From the NCBI GenBank assembly GCA_029861865.1, contig JAOTYL010000002.1, positions 124,001 to 188,000 of the forward strand: a DNA stretch of 64,000 bases. The letters run 5' to 3'. Each line of letters opens with the position of its first letter. The stretch's first letter is position 1. Source of the DNA: Myxococcales bacterium (GTDB taxonomy: Bacteria > Myxococcota_A > Polyangia > Polyangiales > Houyiibacteriaceae). The notes beneath the pieces were generated by a model. That model did no database searches. It was given only the letters and a program-made list of their open reading frames with translations, and was not told where the DNA came from. The position numbers and the translations under genes are program-made. Below, piece by piece: positions 18,216-26,505 of the stretch.

Positions 18216-19610
18216 ATGGCTGACCGCTTTCAGACAATCTCTCCGGTGGACGGAAGCGTCGTTTTCGAGCGTGATTTCACGAGCCGAAACGAGATCAAAC
18301 AGACGCTCGAACGAGCGCGGTCGGCGTTCGAGCATTGGCGCCGAGTCGATCTCGACGAACGCCGAGCACGCGTAGAGCGATTCATCGAGCTCGCCGTGGC
18401 GGATACAGACGCCGTGGCGCGGGAGCTCACCATGCAGATCGGACGCCCGATTCGCGATGGGGGTGGCGAGGTGCGTGGTTGGCTCGAGCGCGGCCGCAAG
18501 ATGGCAGAGCTAGCGCCTAGAGCCTTGGCCGACATCGTGCTCGACGACCGAGAGGGCTTTACGCGCTTCATTCGGCACGAGCCGCTCGGCTTGGTCGTCG
18601 TGCTGGCACCGTGGAACTATCCCTGGCTGACGTCGGTCAACGCGCTCGCGCCGGCACTGGTGGCAGGCAACACGGTAGTCCTCAAGCATTCAGAGCAAAC
18701 TCCCTTGGTTGCCGAACGGATCGCAAACGCCGCGGTCGAAGCACAGCTTCCCGAGGGTGTGCTTCAGGTTCTGTATCTCGACCACGATCGCGTGCGGGAT
18801 GTGATCACCGACCCGCGAGTGGCTTTCGTCGCGTTCACAGGCTCGGTCGAAGGAGGCCGCGCCATCCAGCAAGCGGCCGCGGACCGATTCATCGGGGTTG
18901 GGCTCGAGCTCGGGGGCAAAGACCCGGCATATGTTTGCAACGGTGCCGACATCGCCAGGACCGCCGCGGGTCTCGTCGATGGAGCCTTCTACAATGCAGG
19001 CCAGTCGTGCTGTGCCGTCGAGCGAATCTACGTGCACCGCGACGTCTACGATCCCTTCATCGAAGCGTTCATCGCCGAAGCGAAGAAACTCGTTCTGGGC
19101 GACCCGAGAGACACCGCCACCACTCTGGGTCCTGTGGTTCGGGTGCGCAATGCTCAGGCGATTCAGAGACAGATCGACGAAGCCATCGCGGCGGGCGCCC
19201 GGTCGCTGCTCGACGCAAGCCTGTTCCCAGAGGCGAGCCGAGGGCTTCCTTACATGCCGCCCACCGTTCTCGTCGACGTCGACCATGGCATGCAGATCAT
19301 GAGCGAGGAGACTTTCGGTCCGGCGATCGGGGTGATGCGCGTAGCCGATGACGCCGAAGCCATCGTATTGATGAACGATAGCCAGTATGGTCTCACAGCA
19401 TCGGTCTGGACCGACGATCTGGCGCGTGCTCAGGAGATCGGAGGCCGAGTCGAGACGGGTACGTGGTTCATGAACCGCTGCGACTACCTCGACCCCGAGC
19501 TCGCGTGGGTCGGCGTCAAGAACTCGGGGCGCGGGTGCAGTCTTTCGACCTTGGGCTACGCCCAACTCACACGGCCGAAGTCATTTCACCTGCGCCACGC
19601 CCCGGGATAG
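18216..19610 (+). CDS. Aldehyde dehydrogenase family protein
   Basis: 464 residues from MADRFQTIS; a start at 18168 is possible but would push into the divergent promoter region. All class motifs are present: LAPWNYPW, FTGSVEGG, GLELGGKDPAYV with the general-base glutamate, and GQSCCAVERIY with the nucleophilic cysteine. It oxidises an aldehyde with NAD(P); the sequence is closest to the succinate-semialdehyde/aliphatic branch. The specificity is not determined. Confidence 0.88.
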   Translation: MADRFQTISPVDGSVVFERDFTSRNEIKQTLERARSAFEHWRRVDLDERRARVERFIELAVADTDAVARELTMQIGRPIRDGGGEVRGWLERGRKMAELAPRALADIVLDDREGFTRFIRHEPLGLVVVLAPWNYPWLTSVNALAPALVAGNTVVLKHSEQTPLVAERIANAAVEAQLPEGVLQVLYLDHDRVRDVITDPRVAFVAFTGSVEGGRAIQQAAADRFIGVGLELGGKDPAYVCNGADIARTAAGLVDGAFYNAGQSCCAVERIYVHRDVYDPFIEAFIAEAKKLVLGDPRDTATTLGPVVRVRNAQAIQRQIDEAIAAGARSLLDASLFPEASRGLPYMPPTVLVDVDHGMQIMSEETFGPAIGVMRVADDAEAIVLMNDSQYGLTASVWTDDLARAQEIGGRVETGTWFMNRCDYLDPELAWVGVKNSGRGCSLSTLGYAQLTRPKSFHLRHAPG

Positions 19611-19648
19611 CCTGGCCATCGACGAGCACATCGCTATAGTCCGGCGCG

Positions 19649-20392
19649 ATGAAGCCGTCCGTCCTCCGCTGCAGCCACGTCACCAAGCGCTACGGCGACT
19701 TCACTGCGCTCGAAGATCTGTCCCTGGAAGTGTACGAAGGGGAGATCTTCGCGCTCCTAGGACCGAATGGCGCGGGCAAGTCCACCCTCATCCACTGCAT
19801 CACCGGCGTTTCAAAGCAAAGCGAGGGCACGATCGAAGTGCTGGGCTTCGACACGTTACGTGACTTTCGAACGACGCGTCGGCTCGTCGGGCTGGTGCCA
19901 CAAGAGATCAACTACGACCCGTTCTTCACGCCGATGGAAAACCTCATGATCAATATGGGCTTGATGGGTGTCGAGCCAGACCGTGAACGAGCCGAAGACC
20001 TATTGCGAACGTTCGCCCTCGAGGACAAACGGGACGCCTACACGCGAACGCTTTCCGGGGGCATGAAGCGACGATTGCTCATCGCCAAGGCGCTCGTCCA
20101 TCAACCGCGGCTCTTGTTCCTCGATGAGCCGACCGCCGGGGTCGATGTCGAGCTCCGGCGCGAGCTCTGGCAGGAAGTCGAAGACCTTCGGGCCGCCGGC
20201 ACGACCATCGTGCTGACGACGCACTACATCGAAGAGGCCGAGCGGCTCGCAGACCGAATCGGCGTCATCCACAATGGTGAGCTGCTGCTGGTCGAGGGCC
20301 GCGAAAGCCTCCTCGAACGTCACGATGGGCGCTCGCTCGAGGACATCTTCGTCGAGTTGATCAGGCGAGCTGATGGGAGGCACGCCGCGTGA
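19649..20392 (+). CDS. ABC-2 exporter ATPase (YadG-like)
   Basis: 247 residues. Walker A GPNGAGKST, Q-loop VPQE, signature LSGGMKRR, Walker B LLFLDEPTAGVD and switch H (LTTHY) are all present. LSGGMKRR and AGVD are typical of ABC-2/daunorubicin-type exporters. The permease gene overlaps its stop by 4 nt. The pair resembles YadG/YadH; the exported compound is unknown. Confidence 0.92.
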   Translation: MKPSVLRCSHVTKRYGDFTALEDLSLEVYEGEIFALLGPNGAGKSTLIHCITGVSKQSEGTIEVLGFDTLRDFRTTRRLVGLVPQEINYDPFFTPMENLMINMGLMGVEPDRERAEDLLRTFALEDKRDAYTRTLSGGMKRRLLIAKALVHQPRLLFLDEPTAGVDVELRRELWQEVEDLRAAGTTIVLTTHYIEEAERLADRIGVIHNGELLLVEGRESLLERHDGRSLEDIFVELIRRADGRHAA

Positions 20393-21150
20393 ATCGCGTC
20401 GCCCTCAAGACGCTCTTCATCAAAGAGATTCGACGGTTTGCCAAGGTCTGGATGCAGACCGTGCTCAGCCCGTTGGTCACGACCAGTCTTTATTTCTTGG
20501 TGTTCGGTGTCGCGCTCGGGTCTCGGTTGAAAGAGATTTCAGGCGTCCCGTACATCCAGTTCGTCGTGCCGGGGCTGGTCATGATGACCATGGTCCGCGA
20601 TTCGTTCTTGAATACCTCGTCGAGTCTGTTCCAGTCGAAGATCAATGGGACGATTACGGATCTTTTGGTTGCGCCGATCGGCGCGAGCGAAATCCTGCTT
20701 TCTTACGTGGGGGCCGCGATGTGCCGTGCGGTCATCACCGGCTCGCTGGTGCTCGTGGTGGCGCTCTTCTTCACCTGGTTCCCCTTGCACAGCGTCGGTT
20801 GGGCGATCTTTTTCACGCTCTTCGTCCCGGCTACCTTTGGCTTGCTTGGGATAGTATCCGCATTGTGGGCCGAGAAGTTCGACCACCTCGCGATCTTCCC
20901 GAACTTCGTGCTGCTGCCACTTGCCTTCCTCGGAGGGGTTTTCTATTCGATAGACCTGTTGCCCGAGCCTTGGAACGCGATCAGTCGTTTGAACCCGCTG
21001 CTCTACATGGTCAACGGCCTTCGATTCGGGTTTCTCGGTGTCGCGGACGTGTCACCGGTCGCAAGCGCGGTCGTGGTCCTGATTTCGTTCATGGTGATGC
21101 TCTCCGTGGCCGGTATCATGCTCCAACGCGGTTACAAACTGCGCACGTAG
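20389..21150 (+). CDS. ABC-2 type permease (YadH-like)
   Basis: 253 residues, GTG start overlapping the ATPase stop (GTGA). Six hydrophobic segments are visible, starting at VLSPLVTTSLYFLVFGVALG and ending at VVVLISFMVMLSVAGIML. The ABC-2 signature NPLLYMVNGLRFGFLG is near the C-terminus. It forms the membrane part of the exporter with the preceding ATPase. Confidence 0.92.
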   Translation: MNRVALKTLFIKEIRRFAKVWMQTVLSPLVTTSLYFLVFGVALGSRLKEISGVPYIQFVVPGLVMMTMVRDSFLNTSSSLFQSKINGTITDLLVAPIGASEILLSYVGAAMCRAVITGSLVLVVALFFTWFPLHSVGWAIFFTLFVPATFGLLGIVSALWAEKFDHLAIFPNFVLLPLAFLGGVFYSIDLLPEPWNAISRLNPLLYMVNGLRFGFLGVADVSPVASAVVVLISFMVMLSVAGIMLQRGYKLRT

Positions 21151-21176
21151 CCATCATTGATCGCCCTCCCGAATGG

Positions 21177-22802
21177 GTGTACGACGCAGAGCCAGTGTCC
21201 ACTCGGAGCACCTACTTCTCGGATCCTGCGGCCCGCGCGTTTCTCCAAAAGCGTGTCGCGGCTTTTGGTCTCATCGGGGTGCTCCTTGGGGGCACGGCGC
21301 TGCTCTTCCGCGTGTTGATGGGGATCCTGTTCGGCTTCCTCGAGGAGGAGCTCCGGAACCCGAGCTTCATTCTTCATGCGCTGTCCATCCTACCGATGCT
21401 CGCCATCTGGCTGATCTGTCGGCGAGGAGAGCTCAAGCTGATGACGATTGGGGCCGTCGAGTATGCGGGGCTCTTTGGCGCGAGCCTCGGCTACATCGGC
21501 ATGGGGATGAATATCCGGCCCGAAGTCGGCGCCGACACGATCACCGCGTTCATCTTGGCCCTGATGCTCTTTGCGCGAAGTGTCTTCGTGCCGAGCTCGG
21601 CGAGGCGCACCGCCATTCTCGGAGCTCTGATCGGGATCCCGCTCGTAGGGGGCATGTACGCACACTATCTCTCCGTGGATCTCGGAATCTGGCGTCGGTT
21701 CGGCTTCGACAGCACGGGGCTCTCCAAGTATCGCGTGGCGACGTCGCAGGCGGTCATCACGGTCATGTGGTGGACCCTCACGGTCGGCCTGGCGAGCCTC
21801 GCATCCCGCGTCATTCACCGGTTGCGCGAAGAGGTGAGCGACATCCAGAGCCTCGGCCAGTACAGGCTCGAGCGTAAGCTCGGCGAGGGAGCGATGGGTG
21901 TCGTCTACGAGGCGACCCACGGAATGCTGAAGCGTCCAACCGCGATCAAGCTCTTGAAGCCCCAGATCGCCGACCCGGAAGCGCTCGATCGGTTCCGTCG
22001 AGAGGTCCAGCTCACCGCGAAGCTCACCCACCCCAATACGGTCACGATCTACGACTACGGACGCACGCCGGACGGGCTATTTTACTATGCGATGGAGCTC
22101 TTGAGCGGGGCAACGCTCACCCAGGTCGTCGAAGCGGGAGGCCCGCAACCGATCGAGCGCGTCGTCCGCATCTTGCGCGACGCGGCGCTGGCACTCAACG
22201 AGGCGCACGCGGTGGGCCTGATTCATCGCGACATCAAACCGAGCAACATCATGTTGGCGCGGCAGGGCGGGGTGCCGGACGTCACGAAGGTACTCGACTT
22301 CGGCCTCGTTAAGAACCTCGGCAAGGTGGATGACCTCGAGCGCACGAACACGCTGTCGATCAAAGGCACCCCACATTATTTGAGTCCGGAAGCGATCCAG
22401 GATCCGCAGGGGATCGACGCACGAAGCGACATCTACTCGCTTGGCGCGGTTGGGTACTACTTGTTGTCGGGTCGGCACGTCTTCGAAGGAAAGACGATCA
22501 TCGAGGTGTGCATGCATCATTTGCACACGACGCCGGTTCCGCTTCACGAGCTCCGCGCGAATGGGATCCCTGAGCAGCTCGAAGAGCTCATCTGCGCGTG
22601 TCTGGCAAAGTCGCAGGGCGATCGACCCTCGTCCGGCCAAGAGCTCGCCGATGCGCTCGACCAGCTGACGGTAACGCCATGGACACGGGCTGACGCCGAA
22701 CGTTGGTGGGACGCTCATGGTCCAGAGATCGAGCAGGCCAAAGAGCCGATTGCGAGCAAGGTGAGCGAGAAAACGGTCGCGGTCGATCTCGGAGAGCGTT
22801 AG
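21177..22802 (+). CDS. Membrane Ser/Thr protein kinase, N-terminal TM domain
   Basis: 541 residues from a GTG at 21177 (a GTG at 21195 is also possible). The first 215 residues hold about six membrane helices. The kinase domain follows at residues 228-500: GEGAMGVVYEA (P-loop), AIKLL (Lys), HRDIKPSNI (catalytic loop), DFGLVKN (Mg), and GTPHYLSPEA (activation segment). Most bacterial Hanks-type kinases have the kinase N-terminal and one helix after it, so this order is reversed and lacks an obvious extracellular sensor. The frame is open far upstream, but that part is a shadow of the permease. Confidence 0.88.
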   Translation: MYDAEPVSTRSTYFSDPAARAFLQKRVAAFGLIGVLLGGTALLFRVLMGILFGFLEEELRNPSFILHALSILPMLAIWLICRRGELKLMTIGAVEYAGLFGASLGYIGMGMNIRPEVGADTITAFILALMLFARSVFVPSSARRTAILGALIGIPLVGGMYAHYLSVDLGIWRRFGFDSTGLSKYRVATSQAVITVMWWTLTVGLASLASRVIHRLREEVSDIQSLGQYRLERKLGEGAMGVVYEATHGMLKRPTAIKLLKPQIADPEALDRFRREVQLTAKLTHPNTVTIYDYGRTPDGLFYYAMELLSGATLTQVVEAGGPQPIERVVRILRDAALALNEAHAVGLIHRDIKPSNIMLARQGGVPDVTKVLDFGLVKNLGKVDDLERTNTLSIKGTPHYLSPEAIQDPQGIDARSDIYSLGAVGYYLLSGRHVFEGKTIIEVCMHHLHTTPVPLHELRANGIPEQLEELICACLAKSQGDRPSSGQELADALDQLTVTPWTRADAERWWDAHGPEIEQAKEPIASKVSEKTVAVDLGER

Positions 22803-22803
22803 G

Positions 22804-23196
22804 TCACATCGAGCGGTGGTCGCGGCGCAGCGGGTGGTCCGGCGGTACCTCGACCAATATCAGAACCAGCCCGTCGGGATCGGCAACGCGAAGCTCGATC
22901 AGTCCCCACGGCTTCTCCACGGTGCCCTCGAGGATCGATACGCCAGCGACTCGGAGCTCGTTTTCGACGGCCCGTGCATCCTTTACTTGCAACCAGAGCT
23001 CGGTCGCTGCCGTGGGGGGCGGCGCGGCGCCCGCTGTGATTTCCAAGTAGCCGCCGCCGAGGAAGAACACGACTCCCCGCTCTTTGCCGCGGCCGAACTC
23101 CCGCATCGGGTGGAGGCCCAGCACGTTTTTGTAGAAGTCGACGCTTCGCTCGAAATCGCTTGGATGAAGCATGAAACGGCTCGAAAGAATCTCCAT
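22804..23196 (-). CDS. Glyoxalase/VOC-fold protein
   Basis: 130 residues, one vicinal-oxygen-chelate unit: FMLHPSDFERSVDFYKNVLGL, FFLGGGYLEI, and WGLIELRVADPDGLVLILVE. The betaalphabetabetabeta pattern and DPDG turn are typical. Single-module members dimerise to form a metal site and include dioxygenases, lyases and resistance proteins; the activity is not readable. It converges on the kinase gene with a 1-nt gap. Confidence 0.85.
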   Translation of the reverse strand: MEILSSRFMLHPSDFERSVDFYKNVLGLHPMREFGRGKERGVVFFLGGGYLEITAGAAPPPTAATELWLQVKDARAVENELRVAGVSILEGTVEKPWGLIELRVADPDGLVLILVEVPPDHPLRRDHRSM

Positions 23197-23280
23197 GGTC
23201 CACGGGCTCCGAAGTTTCGTTGTCTGAGTGGGGAGGCACGCTATATTGAGGCTGTTTTTCTTTCTTGAACAGCAGCACGT

Positions 23281-25599
23281 ATGAGAGTCACGCTCGTAGC
23301 ATGGGTCATCTCGATCGGGGTGGCCTCGATTGGGGGATGCGACAGCGAAGCCCGAATGCCGATGGCGGAGGGGGTATTCGGCCCCCTCGGAACCCCCTTG
23401 CCCTCGGCATCGCCCGAAGAGCTCGAGACCTTCGAGCGGGGCCGAGCGGTTGCACTTCGGCGTTTCACTCCTGCCGACGGTCTAGGGCCCGAGTTCAACT
23501 TGACGTTTTGCGCGGGCTGCCATGAAAAGCCCGTCCTCGGGGGAAGCGCGAGCCACTATCGAGACTTCTTGCTCGTCGGAGACGAGTTGGTGCAAGACGT
23601 CGTCGTACCGCGAGGGAAGAACGGGGTACAGCGTCAGTTTTCGCTCGATACGGGGCGCACTCCTTCTGATGCGTTGACCGATGTCAGTGCAACACGGAAC
23701 CCGATCCCGTTTTTTGGCGCAGGCCTCCTCGCAGAGCTTTCTGGGAGTGAGATTCTGAGCCGCGCCGACCCCGACGACGAAGACGGCGACGGGGTGAGCG
23801 GCCGGGCGAACTATGACGGCACCGCGGTTGGCCGTTTTGGACGCAAGGCGCAGACCGCGAGAATCGAGATCTTCATTCGCGGCCCACTGTTCAACCATAT
23901 GGGGATCACATCGGATCCGCTGTCTTTGATCGAGCGGGAAAGCCTGCCCGGAGCGGACCCGGTCGAAGCGCCAACGCCCACGAACGAAGCGCCAAGTGTG
24001 GGCGCGGTGGTTGCCGCCCAATCCGTCATCGTGGATGAACCGACGTTCGACCTCGACGAAGCGCCAGATCCCGAGATCTCGTCTGATGATCTATTCGATT
24101 TGGTTTCGTTCAGCATGCTGCTCGCCGCACCCGAGCCGGATGAGCCAACCGAACGAACCGAACGCGGCAAGCAGACCTTTGACGACATTGGCTGTGCGAA
24201 GTGTCACACCGCTTCGTTGTCGGGACCTCGAGGTAGGATCCCGGTCTATTCCGACCTCCTGCTTCATGACATGGGCGCAGAGCTTGCTGATCGCATGCCG
24301 ATGGGGGAAGCGACCGGCGCCGAGTTCCGGACCCAACCGCTTTGGGGCATCGCGGCGGTTGCGCCCTATCTCCACGATGGGCGGGCCGGAACCCTCGACG
24401 AGGCGATCCGTTGGCACGGGGGAGAGGCTCAACCGATGCGCGACGCGTACGTGGAGCTAGACAAAGGTCCGCGTGACGATTTGATCGCGTTCTTGGAGTC
24501 GCTTGGGGGGCGCGAGCAACACACCGAAGGGTTGTTGGCCACAGGGGCATCGCTACCTGGGCCCGGGGAGGTCGGCGCTCCGCTATCGGGGCTCGACGAA
24601 GGGGAGCTCGCTGCTTTTGAGCGCGGCCGCGCTTTATTCGACCGCGACTTTTCGTACGCCGAAGGCGTGGGACCGAGCTTCAACGGAGATGCGTGTCGGT
24701 CTTGTCACTTCGATCCGGTCATCGGAGGCTCGGGACCTTCCGATGTCGATGCAATGCGCCAGGGTGCTTTCGCGGGCGACGTTTTCGTGACGCCGATCGG
24801 TGGAACCGGCTTACCCCGACATCACGTCACAGCAACCCGTCCCGAAGCCGACCCGGAAGCAAGCTTTTTCGAGCCGCGACAAACGCCGACGACGCTCGGC
24901 TTGGGATTGCTTGAACGCGTTGGAAGAGAGACGATCGAAGCGCTGGCCGACCCAGATGATCTCGACCGAGACGGCATAGCCGGCCGAGCGCACTTGCTCG
25001 ACGATGGGCGCCTTGGCCGCTTCGGATGGAAGGCCAACCTGCCATCGATTCGCGAGTTCGTGCGGGATGCGCTGACCAACGAGCTCGGGATGACAGTCCC
25101 CGTCGAGCCTGGGTTTTCTTTCGGTGGTGCGGAGGACGAGGACGATACGATCGACCCCGAGCTCGATACCGAAACGATCGACGGCATTGCAACGTTCATC
25201 GCGTTTCTCGCGCCACCTCCACGCACTCGCGTTGATACCGAGGTCGAAGACGCAGGTGAGCTGCTATTCGAAGGAGCGGGGTGCGGAGGTTGCCACGTGC
25301 CTTCGTTGGAAACCGCAGATGGCATTGAAGTCCGCGCTTACACCGATCTCTTGCTGCACGACGTCGCGCCCGCCGATGCGCTCGGGATCGAAGAAGGCGC
25401 GGCCGGCTTCCGGGACTTCAGAACTCCGCCGCTATGGGGGCTCCACGACACGGCCCCGTACATGCACGATGGCCGCGCCTCGACCATCGAAGAGGCGATC
25501 GCGGCCCACGAGGGCGAGGCTGACCAAAGCCGTGCAGCCGTTGAGGCCCTCGACGGCGTTCAGCGGGCAGCCCTTCTCGCTTTTTTGAGGTCGCTGTGA
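23281..25599 (+). CDS. Tetra-haem lipoprotein, tandem-duplicated di-haem oxidoreductase
   Basis: 772 residues. The lipobox is SIGGC (C20). The protein has two halves of the same design, each with two CxxCH haem sites: CAGCH (77), CAKCH (305), CRSCH (472), CGGCH (668). Each half repeats the same sentences: FERGRAL/AVALR, GPSFN/GPEFN, C-x-x-C-H-x-x-PVxGG, LHDxxxAD, TxPLWG, PYxHDGRA. The family is the DUF1111 di-haem oxidoreductases related to cytochrome c peroxidase and MauG. Single copies are usual; here two are fused. It should be envelope-bound and electron-transferring; the substrate is unknown. The next gene overlaps by 4 nt. Confidence 0.88.
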   Translation: MRVTLVAWVISIGVASIGGCDSEARMPMAEGVFGPLGTPLPSASPEELETFERGRAVALRRFTPADGLGPEFNLTFCAGCHEKPVLGGSASHYRDFLLVGDELVQDVVVPRGKNGVQRQFSLDTGRTPSDALTDVSATRNPIPFFGAGLLAELSGSEILSRADPDDEDGDGVSGRANYDGTAVGRFGRKAQTARIEIFIRGPLFNHMGITSDPLSLIERESLPGADPVEAPTPTNEAPSVGAVVAAQSVIVDEPTFDLDEAPDPEISSDDLFDLVSFSMLLAAPEPDEPTERTERGKQTFDDIGCAKCHTASLSGPRGRIPVYSDLLLHDMGAELADRMPMGEATGAEFRTQPLWGIAAVAPYLHDGRAGTLDEAIRWHGGEAQPMRDAYVELDKGPRDDLIAFLESLGGREQHTEGLLATGASLPGPGEVGAPLSGLDEGELAAFERGRALFDRDFSYAEGVGPSFNGDACRSCHFDPVIGGSGPSDVDAMRQGAFAGDVFVTPIGGTGLPRHHVTATRPEADPEASFFEPRQTPTTLGLGLLERVGRETIEALADPDDLDRDGIAGRAHLLDDGRLGRFGWKANLPSIREFVRDALTNELGMTVPVEPGFSFGGAEDEDDTIDPELDTETIDGIATFIAFLAPPPRTRVDTEVEDAGELLFEGAGCGGCHVPSLETADGIEVRAYTDLLLHDVAPADALGIEEGAAGFRDFRTPPLWGLHDTAPYMHDGRASTIEEAIAAHEGEADQSRAAVEALDGVQRAALLAFLRSL

Positions 25600-26021
25600 G
25601 GCGAACATTGACGGCATTCACTCTGATCGGCCTGATGGCCTGCGGCGACGCCGCCGAGCAACAGGCCGCTACCCGAGCCCAGGTCCTCGGCGCGGGAGGC
25701 GATGTTCTCCTCGAGGTCGCGATCCAGGTCGCCGAAACCGAAGACGCGCTCCGGGAAGGCCTCCGTAGCCTCCCCCAACTCGCCCAAGACGAGGGTCTGC
25801 TTCTGCTTTTCCCAGTAGAAACAACGATCTGCATCACCAACTCCGGCGTCCCCTATCCGATCGACGTTCTCTTTGCGTCGGCCAGCCGACAGGTGATCGC
25901 GGTTGAGACCATCCCCGCCGACGCCCCCGGCCCCTATTGCCACCCCAACACCGCGATGGCCCTCGAGCTCCGCGGGGATGCTCTTCGGTTTACCAACCCA
26001 GTGAAACTAAGGCTTTTCTGA
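25596..26021 (+). CDS. DUF192 family lipoprotein
   Basis: 141 residues, GTG start overlapping the previous stop. The lipobox is LMACG. The DUF192 core is clear: LREGLRSLPQLAQDEGLLLLF, then ICITNSGVPYPIDVLFA, and AMALELRGD. The structure of the family is known but no activity is established. It is coupled to the tetra-haem protein, so it may help that protein function. Confidence 0.8.
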   Translation: MRRTLTAFTLIGLMACGDAAEQQAATRAQVLGAGGDVLLEVAIQVAETEDALREGLRSLPQLAQDEGLLLLFPVETTICITNSGVPYPIDVLFASASRQVIAVETIPADAPGPYCHPNTAMALELRGDALRFTNPVKLRLF

Positions 26022-26080
26022 GCACACTTAGGCAGCGATCGATCGCGGAAGGCTCGTGGACCCCGCCCGAGCGCCTCCCC

Positions 26081-26109
26081 TTGACCCGGGGGGGTATTCA
26101 CCCCAGAAT
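26081..26109 (+). promoter_or_regulatory. Promoter of the ilv-leu operon
   Basis: TTGACC (26081-26086) and CAGAAT (26104-26109) are separated by exactly 17 bp, a good sigma-70-type match. The predicted start near 26116 lies just before the leader peptide. This lies in the 484-bp gap between the DUF192 gene and ilvB, which otherwise holds the attenuator. Confidence 0.55.
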
Positions 26110-26133
26110 GGCAGTTCAATGGTCCAGAACGGC

Positions 26134-26238
26134 ATGACGATGAGCACTGAGACGGACGCGCGGGACGCGAGCCTCGTTGGCGGTGTTGTCGTTGTAGTCA
26201 GCCTCATTATTAGCCTTCTGCTAGTTACGCAGTCATAG
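26134..26238 (+). CDS. ilv-leu operon leader peptide
   Basis: 34 codons (an ATG at 26140 would give 32, one at 26119 would give 39). Residues 14-31 read LVGGVVVVVSLIISLLLV: 14 of 18 are Val, Leu or Ile, in one run ending 3 codons before the stop. The stop (26236-26238) abuts the antiterminator. This is the layout of the leaders of enterobacterial ilv and leu operons: stalling on uncharged tRNA in the run lets the antiterminator form. The peptide is hydrophobic and could be a small membrane protein, but its position argues against that. The ribosome site is weak. Confidence 0.8.
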   Translation: MTMSTETDARDASLVGGVVVVVSLIISLLLVTQS

Positions 26239-26287
26239 GCGGGGACCAGACCACCCACATCCAACCCACTCATTTTCTGGCCCCCGC
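26239..26287 (+). promoter_or_regulatory. Antiterminator of the ilv-leu attenuator
   Basis: GCGGGGACCAG (26239-26249) pairs with CTGGCCCCCGC (26277-26287) at 10 of 11 positions. The second strand contains most of the 5' arm of the terminator, so the two hairpins exclude each other. A ribosome that reaches the leader stop would cover the first strand; one stalled in the Val/Leu/Ile run would not. A 6-bp match, TGGTCC (26120-26125) with GGACCA (26243-26248), could add a protector hairpin. Confidence 0.8.
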
Positions 26288-26309
26288 ATCTAGGTGCGGG
26301 GGCTTTTTT
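26280..26309 (+). terminator. Attenuator terminator of the ilv-leu operon
   Basis: A perfect 9-bp stem, GCCCCCGCA (26280-26288) with TGCGGGGGC (26295-26303), a 6-nt loop, and six Ts (26304-26309). It lies 41 bp after the leader-peptide stop and 196 bp before ilvB, inside the operon leader rather than after a structural gene. Confidence 0.9.
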
Positions 26310-26505
26310 GTTGACCAGGAATCATGAACAAGCACCCTCAACACAAAACTACACCTTCCCGGCCGATGCCGGGCATGCCCGAGTTTGCCCATGACCAAGG
26401 TGCCCGGTCGACGTTCGACTCGGCGCCTTTTTCGTGGCGTGTGCATTGCTTGAAAGCCGCTCCGAATCGTCTAGTTGGAGCGAGCCACCGAACGAGGAGA
26501 CCGTC
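26310..26505 (+). other. ilvB 5' region downstream of the attenuator
   Basis: It holds a palindrome CGGGCATGCCCG near 26369, and an open frame of 61 codons (26324-26509) preceded by CCAGGA. That frame ends in a TGA overlapping the ilvB GTG (GTGA), so it might couple translation. The peptide resembles nothing recognised. A second ribosome site (GAGGAGA, 26493-26500) directly serves ilvB. No promoter was convincing here. Confidence 0.4.

Noticed and set aside
20373..21176. Upstream extension of the kinase frame
   Set aside because: Lies out of frame over the ABC permease, which has its own helices and motif; the kinase begins after the permease stop.
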